Assembly (NCBI RefSeq): GCF_900638385.1
Contig: NZ_LR134510.1
Location: 1-64,000 of the forward strand
DNA: 64,000 bases
Direction of reading: 5' to 3'
Source of the DNA: Actinobacillus delphinicola
GTDB lineage: Bacteria > Pseudomonadota > Gammaproteobacteria > Enterobacterales > Pasteurellaceae
The first letter of the stretch is position 1. Each line of letters begins with the position of its first letter. Positions 58,798 to 64,000 of this stretch are shown in pieces. A model generated the notes under the pieces. The model was not told the origin of the DNA. It worked only from the letters and a program-made list of their open reading frames with translations, and made no database searches. A program made the translations under genes and the position numbers.

Positions 58798-59484
58798 TTA
58801 TGCAAAAAGACGATCTGCACTTACGCTCATAACAAGGCCATTTCTAAATTCAACTCGAACAGTTCCTTCTTTATTTGTTTCAAGCACTGTTGCTTGTTGC
58901 ACTTTTTCGCCTGCTTTAACTTTGACTAGACTGCCTTTTTCTAATTGTGAAATAGCTTCTAAAGAAAGAACTTCTAGTTTCGGTAATTGACGATTTTGAC
59001 GTGTTTTTGAATGTTGAGATTGTGTACGTTTTGTTTTAGATGGTGCTACTTTACGTTTTGCCGCTTTTTCCGCTTGAGCAGCTTTACGTTCTGCTGCACG
59101 TTTTTCTGCAACCTTCGCTTTTGCTTCTGCTAATTGTTGTGCAGCAAACGCAACATGTTCTGCATCTAAAACGCCACAAGGATTACCATCTAAATCCACA
59201 CGTTCTGCCCCTTCTCGACAACCATGTAAGTAACGCCAATTTGTTGTGTATGCACGCAATACTTGACGTAATTGTGTTTTACTTACTTTAGAATCATCAG
59301 CTAATCTAGCAGCAAGATCTTGGAAAATATTAATTTTTAAAGGTTTTGCTTCACCTTCTAAAATGAAACAGCGAGGAAATTTCTCCGCTAAATAAGTCAA
59401 AACTGCTTTGTTATTAGTAAATTTTTCGGAGGAGGTGGTAGCAGTGTTTTCCACAACGGTTCCCATCTTTTCCATTTCTGTCAT
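58798..59484 (-). CDS. proQ: RNA chaperone ProQ
   Basis: 228-aa RNA-binding protein: an N-terminal FinO-like domain (about 20-120, with FPRCFI, LKINIFQDL and RAYTTNWRYLHGC), a long Ala/Lys/Arg-rich linker and a C-terminal Tudor/KOW-like domain (LEKGSLVKVKAGEKVQQA). It is a global small-RNA/mRNA chaperone. I chose the ATG at 59484 with AGGA upstream over the one at 59502, which lacks a ribosome site. It is cotranscribed with prc. Confidence 0.93.
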   Translation of the reverse strand: MTEMEKMGTVVENTATTSSEKFTNNKAVLTYLAEKFPRCFILEGEAKPLKINIFQDLAARLADDSKVSKTQLRQVLRAYTTNWRYLHGCREGAERVDLDGNPCGVLDAEHVAFAAQQLAEAKAKVAEKRAAERKAAQAEKAAKRKVAPSKTKRTQSQHSKTRQNRQLPKLEVLSLEAISQLEKGSLVKVKAGEKVQQATVLETNKEGTVRVEFRNGLVMSVSADRLFA

Positions 59485-59922
59485 AGGTTTATTCCTGTTC
59501 ATTTGTTATAAAATTTTAAAAATCTCTCTCACAATGCTGAGAAAAGCTCATCCTATTTTATCGCAAAAAATTTTTAATTGGCAATCTTTGTCAAGCGAAG
59601 AACAACATGTCGGACCTTTTTGTGATTATTTTTTATACTGCATTTAAATATTACCTAACTACCCTCAAATAGCTACAAATTAAATAATGTCAATTTTTCT
59701 TTCTTTTTTAATCAGTTACGTATAAATATTCTTCAAAAATATCAGAGAATATAAATTTATTTCTGTTTATTGTTAAAAATTAATCAAAAAAAGAAATTAT
59801 TCCTTTTCATTCCCCCCCAATACCTTTATCATTACCCTTCAAATTTTTGGGGACTTGCTTATGGTTAGCAAGTATTAATTATCATTACCTTTCCGGTATG
59901 TTTAGGGAGAAAACCAAAGCTA
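59485..59922. other. Divergent intergenic region proQ/potA with long potA leader
   Basis: 438 bases without a convincing gene. It holds a C7 run (59812-59818), two exact 11-base direct repeats TTATCATTACC (59826-59836 and 59879-59889, 53 bases apart), and between them a small hairpin ACTTGCT-N7-AGCAAGT (59853-59873). AGGGAGA (59904-59910) is the potA ribosome site. An open stretch of 37 codons at 59534-59647 has no ribosome site. Confidence 0.5.
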
Positions 59923-61041
59923 GTGGAAAAGACCATTCAAAAAAAACCAGTTATTGAACTCCGTTCTCTTAGTAAATCATTTGATGGTAAATCTATTATT
60001 AATAACTTTAATTTAACCATCAATCACGGCGAATTTTTAACAATTCTCGGTCCTTCAGGCTGTGGTAAAACAACTGTTTTACGTCTAATGGCTGGATTTG
60101 AAGAATTGGATTCAGGTTCAATTATTTTGGACGGTAAAGACGTTACTCATGTTCCTGCGGAAGCTCGTCATATTAATACGGTATTCCAAAGTTACGCCCT
60201 ATTCCCGCATATGACCATTTTTGAAAATGTTGCTTTTGGTCTGCGTATGCAAAAAGTGCCTAATGCTGAAATTAAGACTCGTGTCATGGAAGCATTAAAA
60301 ATGGTGCGTTTGGAAGAAATGGCAATGCGTAAACCTGACCAACTTTCTGGTGGTCAACAACAACGTGTTGCAATTGCTCGTGCGGTTGTTAATAAACCAA
60401 AAGTTTTATTATTGGACGAATCTCTTTCTGCACTTGACTATAAACTTCGTCAAGAAATGCAAAATGAATTAAAAGCGTTACAACGTAAACTTGGTATTAC
60501 CTTCGTTTTCGTTACTCACGACCAAGAAGAAGCATTAACAATGTCTGATCGAATTATCGTATTAAATAAAGGTAATATCGAACAAGATGGCTCTCCTCGT
60601 GATATCTACGAAGATCCGAAAAATCTTTTCGTTGCGCGCTTTATCGGTGAAATCAATGTATTTGATGCAACTGTTATTGAACGTACCTCTGAAAATAAAT
60701 TAAAAGCCAACGTTGAAGGTAAACTTTGCGAAGTGACAACAGATCTTCCTGTTGAAACTGGCGAAAAATTAAAAATCCTTCTTCGTCCTGAAGATATTGT
60801 TATCGAAGAATTAGATGAAAACGAAAAATCTAAAGCTATCGTAGGCTATATTGTTGATCGTAGTTATAAAGGTATGACTTTAGAGTCAACTGTTCAACTT
60901 GATCATAATGGTCAAAAAGTTTTAGTAAGCGAGTTCTTTAATGAAGATGATCCAAATATCGATCACAATGTGGGGCAACGTGTTGCACTCACTTGGTATG
61001 AAGGCTGGGAGGTTGTATTAAAAGATGAAAATAGCAAGTAA
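59923..61041 (+). CDS. potA: Spermidine/putrescine ABC transporter ATPase
   Basis: 372-aa ATPase with Walker [10 protein letters not shown], signature [15 protein letters not shown], Walker [13 protein letters not shown] (Ser in place of Pro, as in E. coli PotA) and H-loop VTHDQEEA, then a C-terminal TOBE domain. GTG start with AGGGAGA 12 bases upstream. It overlaps potB by 17 bases. Confidence 0.94.
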   Translation: MEKTIQKKPVIELRSLSKSFDGKSIINNFNLTINHGEFLTILGPSGCGKTTVLRLMAGFEELDSGSIILDGKDVTHVPAEARHINTVFQSYALFPHMTIFENVAFGLRMQKVPNAEIKTRVMEALKMVRLEEMAMRKPDQLSGGQQQRVAIARAVVNKPKVLLLDESLSALDYKLRQEMQNELKALQRKLGITFVFVTHDQEEALTMSDRIIVLNKGNIEQDGSPRDIYEDPKNLFVARFIGEINVFDATVIERTSENKLKANVEGKLCEVTTDLPVETGEKLKILLRPEDIVIEELDENEKSKAIVGYIVDRSYKGMTLESTVQLDHNGQKVLVSEFFNEDDPNIDHNVGQRVALTWYEGWEVVLKDENSK

Positions 61042-61885
61042 TAGATTTCAACATTCAACTGTTGCAGTTATTTTTGGTTGGTTGCTGTTTTTCGTTCTTG
61101 TACCCAACATTTTAGTTTTAGCTGTAAGTTTTATGTCTAGTGATGGTAGTAATTTTTATAAAATGCCATTTACTTTACAAAACTACTTACATTTATTTGA
61201 TCCACTTTACGCACAAGTGGTTTGGAATTCCCTTTATATGGCAGGGATTGCAACCATTATCTGCTTGATTGTGGGTTATCCTTTTGCATTTTTTGTTACA
61301 AAAATGCCTGTAAGATACCGTCCGTTACTATTATTTTTAGTAGTACTACCATTCTGGACAAACTCTCTAATCCGTATCTATGGATTAAAGATTTTCCTTG
61401 GGGTACGCGGACTATTAAACCAATTTTTATTATGGACACATATCATTGATAAACCGCTACGTATATTAAATACTGAGGTTGCTGTAATCATTGGTTTAGT
61501 ATATTTATTACTTCCATTTATGATTTTGCCACTTTACAGTGCAATCGATAAATTAGATGGTCGTTTATTAGAAGCAGCAAAAGATTTAGGTGCAAACGGT
61601 TTCCATCGTTTCACCCGTATTATTCTGCCATTAACTATGCCAGGCATCGTTGCGGGCTGTTTATTGGTACTTTTACCAGCGATGGGAATGTTCTATGTAG
61701 CAGACTTACTTGGTGGTGCAAAAGTATTACTTGTCGGTAACGTCATTAAGAGTGAATTCTTAATGTCACGTAACTGGCCATTCGGTTCAGCAATCAGTAT
61801 CGGTTTAACCGTACTTATGGCATTACTAATTTTAGTTTACTGGAAAACCAGCAAATTATTGAATAAGAAAATGGAGCTTGAATAA
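61025..61885 (+). CDS. potB: Spermidine/putrescine ABC transporter permease PotB
   Basis: 286-aa permease with six spans and the EAA loop [20 protein letters not shown]. It starts within the end of potA and its stop overlaps the potC ATG by one base, so potABC are translationally coupled. Confidence 0.93.
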   Translation: MKIASNRFQHSTVAVIFGWLLFFVLVPNILVLAVSFMSSDGSNFYKMPFTLQNYLHLFDPLYAQVVWNSLYMAGIATIICLIVGYPFAFFVTKMPVRYRPLLLFLVVLPFWTNSLIRIYGLKIFLGVRGLLNQFLLWTHIIDKPLRILNTEVAVIIGLVYLLLPFMILPLYSAIDKLDGRLLEAAKDLGANGFHRFTRIILPLTMPGIVAGCLLVLLPAMGMFYVADLLGGAKVLLVGNVIKSEFLMSRNWPFGSAISIGLTVLMALLILVYWKTSKLLNKKMELE

Positions 61886-62661
61886 TGCGTCGCTTTTTAC
61901 ACGGATCTTTTATGCTTTTGGTGTACGCTTTTTTGTACATCCCAATTATTATTTTAGTAACTAACTCGTTTAACCTTGATCGCTATGGGATGCATTGGCG
62001 AGGTTTTGGATTTAAATGGTATGAGCGTTTATGGAATAACGATACCCTAATTCAAGCTGCCATTCACTCAGTGACTATTGCATTCTTTGCGGCAACTTTA
62101 GCAACCATTGTCGGTGGTTTAACTGCTATCGCACTCTATCGCTATCGTTTCTATGGTAAACAAGCAGTAAATGGTATGTTATTCGTGGTAATGATGTCTC
62201 CAGATATCGTTATGGCGGTATCATTACTTGCATTATTTATGATTGTTGGCATCTCTTTAGGCTTTTGGTCTTTATTGCTAGCTCACATCACTTTCTGTTT
62301 ACCATATGTTGTGGTCACTATTCTTTCGCGTTTGAAAGGTTTTGATGACAAAATGTTAGAAGCAGCACGTGATTTAGGTGCAAGTGAACCTGTTATTTTA
62401 GGAAAAATTATTCTACCGCTTGCATTACCGGCAATCGTGTCTGGTTGGTTATTAAGTTTCACCATCTCATTGGATGACGTAGTGGTTTCATCTTTCGTGA
62501 GTGGTGTAAGTTACGAAATTTTACCATTACGTATTTTCTCATTGGTTAAAACTGGTGTAACACCAGAAGTAAATGCATTAGCAACTATTATGATTGTACT
62601 TTCTCTCGTACTCGTGATTGGAAGTCAATTAATTTTACGCCGTAAAAATAAAGTTGCCTAA
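61885..62661 (+). CDS. potC: Spermidine/putrescine ABC transporter permease PotC
   Basis: 258-aa six-span permease with EAA loop EAARDLGASEPVILGKIILP and the conserved FTISLDDVVVSSFVSG segment. It is the partner of PotB. A terminator hairpin follows, before potD. Confidence 0.93.
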   Translation: MRRFLHGSFMLLVYAFLYIPIIILVTNSFNLDRYGMHWRGFGFKWYERLWNNDTLIQAAIHSVTIAFFAATLATIVGGLTAIALYRYRFYGKQAVNGMLFVVMMSPDIVMAVSLLALFMIVGISLGFWSLLLAHITFCLPYVVVTILSRLKGFDDKMLEAARDLGASEPVILGKIILPLALPAIVSGWLLSFTISLDDVVVSSFVSGVSYEILPLRIFSLVKTGVTPEVNALATIMIVLSLVLVIGSQLILRRKNKVA

Positions 62662-62699
62662 AGTCTTCACACACCATTAGAGATAGCTTAAAATACATA

Positions 62700-62723
62700 A
62701 CGCCTTAATGATTCATTGAGGCG
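62700..62723 (+). terminator. Intra-operon terminator between potC and potD
   Basis: 11-bp stem ACGCCTTAATG/CATTGAGGCGT (one wobble) with a 3-nt loop and seven T. potD starts 43 bases later. Confidence 0.87.
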
Positions 62724-62766
62724 TTTTTTTATATTTTATTTTTATTAAAATTTGGAGAATAAAGCG

Positions 62767-63843
62767 ATGAAAAAAATTGCTGGACTTTGTGGTCTTGGGC
62801 TAATCGCTGTAGCTTTAACGGGTTGTAATGACCAAGACAAAGATACGACAAAAACAAACGCCCCTGCCAACAATACGGTTTATCTTTATACTTGGACTGA
62901 ATATGTTCCTGATGGGTTATTAGATGACTTTACGAAACAAACAGGTATCAAAGTTATCGTATCTAGTCTTGAATCCAACGAAACTATGTACGCAAAACTC
63001 AAGACTTTAGGCAAAAGTGCAACTTATGATGTAATCGCACCATCTAACTATTTCGTTTCTAAAATGGCAAGAGAAGGTATGCTTTTACCGCTTGACCATA
63101 GTAAATTACCCGTTATCAAAGAATTAAATCCTGATTGGTTAAACAAATCTTACGATCCAGGTAACAAATATTCTCTTCCTCAATTATTAGGTGCACCAGG
63201 TATCGCTTACAATACTACAGTTTATAATGGTAAAGACTTTACCAGCTGGGGGGATTTATGGCGACCAGAATATAAAAATAAAATTCAGTTACTTGACGAT
63301 GCACGTGAAGTCTTTAATATTGCACTATTAAAAATGGGTGAAAATCCCAATACACGTGATCCTAAAGTTATTAAAGCTGCTTATGAAGAACTATTAAAAC
63401 TTCGTCCAAATGTCCTCGCTTTTAGTTCCGATAATCCTGCAAATTCTTTTATTTCAGGTGAGGTAGAGTTAGGTCAACTTTGGAATGGATCTATCCGTAT
63501 TGCTAAAAAAGAAGGTGCACCAGTTAATCTTGTGTATCCAAAAGAAGGTCCTGTACTTTGGGTAGATACCCTTGCCATTCCTAAAACAGCCAAAAATCCA
63601 GAAGGCGCACTTAAATTAATTAACTATATGTTAGGTGCGAAAGCAGCAGCCAAACTTACGCTCGCAATTGGCTACCCAACATCAAATATGGAAGCGTTAA
63701 AACTTCTTCCTAAATCTATTACTGAAGATCCAGCAATTTATCCACCAGCTGAGATCTTAAAAAATAGTTACTGGCAAGAAGATGTAGGTGATGCAATTCG
63801 TTACTACGAAGACTATTATCAACAACTTAAAGCCGCAGAATAA
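62767..63843 (+). CDS. potD: Spermidine/putrescine-binding protein, lipoprotein form
   Basis: 358-aa solute-binding protein. The signal peptide has a clear lipobox LTGC (Cys19), so it is membrane-anchored like the Haemophilus protein rather than soluble like E. coli PotD. The mature region (YLYTWTEYVPDGLLDDFTKQ, SNYFVSKMAREGML, LWNGSIRIAKKEGAP) is typical. I chose the ATG at 62767 with GGAGA upstream; the longer frame begins with TTG. A terminator precedes it, implying a promoter of its own or readthrough control. Confidence 0.94.
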   Translation: MKKIAGLCGLGLIAVALTGCNDQDKDTTKTNAPANNTVYLYTWTEYVPDGLLDDFTKQTGIKVIVSSLESNETMYAKLKTLGKSATYDVIAPSNYFVSKMAREGMLLPLDHSKLPVIKELNPDWLNKSYDPGNKYSLPQLLGAPGIAYNTTVYNGKDFTSWGDLWRPEYKNKIQLLDDAREVFNIALLKMGENPNTRDPKVIKAAYEELLKLRPNVLAFSSDNPANSFISGEVELGQLWNGSIRIAKKEGAPVNLVYPKEGPVLWVDTLAIPKTAKNPEGALKLINYMLGAKAAAKLTLAIGYPTSNMEALKLLPKSITEDPAIYPPAEILKNSYWQEDVGDAIRYYEDYYQQLKAAE

Positions 63844-63854
63844 TCTTCCTAATC

Positions 63855-63882
63855 AAAAGCCAGTTTAAATAAACTGGCTTTT
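63855..63882 (+). terminator. Terminator after potD
   Basis: 13-bp stem AAAAGCCAGTTTA/TAAACTGGCTTTT with a 2-nt apex, followed by CTTTT. Confidence 0.9.
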
Positions 63883-63913
63883 CTTTTATCCCTATTTATT
63901 TTGTTATTTTTTA

Positions 63914-63922
63914 TGCTAGTAT
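63914..63922 (+). promoter_or_regulatory. Possible extended -10 element
   Basis: TGCTAGTAT has the extended -10 form TGnTAnnAT, 32 bases before the ATG of the last gene. There is no clear -35. Confidence 0.3.
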
Positions 63923-63953
63923 GCAAAAAGTCTCATACTTTGAAGGATAGCTT

Positions 63954-64000
63954 ATGAAATTAATCTCGAAAAAATTTCTCATCTCTTTCTCCATCTTTTT
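63954..64000 (+). CDS. Partial gene, N-terminus only (secreted or membrane protein)
   Basis: The first 15 codons (MKLISKKFLISFSIF) run off the window. The lysine-then-hydrophobic pattern indicates a signal peptide or membrane anchor. AAGGATAG precedes the ATG by four bases. Identity cannot be judged. Confidence 0.6.
   Translation, partial: MKLISKKFLISFSIF

Noticed and set aside
59534-59647. 37-codon open frame between proQ and potA
   Set aside because: No ribosome site, no family resemblance, and it sits in A/T-rich leader sequence.

Overview
The window is a chromosomal segment of a gammaproteobacterium of the family Pasteurellaceae. The evidence is low-GC, A/T-rich coding sequence, gene neighbourhoods typical of Haemophilus/Pasteurella (rlmN-pilF-rodZ-ispG-hisS-yfgM, rsmI/lpoA-yraN-diaA-dolP, lolCDE-ddh, artPIQM, modABC/modE, proQ-prc, potABCD), and a few Haemophilus-type DNA-uptake cores (AAGTGCGGT). 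I do not assign a genus. Almost all sequence is housekeeping or transport genes. I see no prophage, transposase, CRISPR array, tRNA or rRNA.

Layout. 1-3.5 kb: mrcB (PBP1B) and a CaCA cation antiporter. 3.6-9.2 kb (minus): rlmN, pilF, a terminator, then rodZ-ispG-hisS-yfgM. 9.4-10.8 kb (minus): a membrane-anchored DNA/RNA nuclease gene broken by one in-frame amber codon, followed by an unrecognised 140-aa gene. 11-15 kb: dedA, then sstT and two paralogous quinone-reductase-like flavoproteins flanking a ycdY chaperone gene. 15-20.4 kb (minus): sohB, a BamE-like/OmpA fusion lipoprotein, cvpA, topA. 20.6-21.8 kb: pgsA and sodC. 21.9-26.9 kb (minus): a four-gene YbhGFSR-type ABC exporter operon. 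27-31.2 kb: ackA-pta with divergent yfbV. 31.2-34.7 kb (minus): artPIQM behind predicted ArgR boxes, and gpt. 34.9-41.5 kb: pepD, lolCDE, a 2-hydroxyacid dehydrogenase, rsmI. 41.6-45.3 kb: lpoA-yraN-diaA-dolP. 45.3-51.8 kb (minus): an orphan wzz, slt, and yajC-secD-secF. 52-55.6 kb: modABC with divergent modE and a predicted ModE operator. 55.8-59.5 kb (minus): acetoin reductase, proQ-prc. 59.9-63.8 kb: potABC, a terminator, potD, then the first 15 codons of another gene.

Themes: envelope biogenesis (PBP1B, LpoA, Slt, LolCDE, DolP, RodZ, Prc, Sec auxiliary subunits), substrate-binding ABC import (arginine, molybdate, polyamines) and overflow metabolism (AckA-Pta, acetoin reductase).

The most unusual features are: (1) a dispersed intergenic element of about 28 bp, whose complete form is a 43-45 bp palindrome tipped with CGCCCC/GGGGCG. 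It occurs at least 11 times here, always at a gene 3' end and never in a divergent promoter region, and some copies act as part of stop codons, terminators or ribosome-binding sites. (2) The amber-interrupted nuclease gene, whose reading frame stays intact for 52 more codons.
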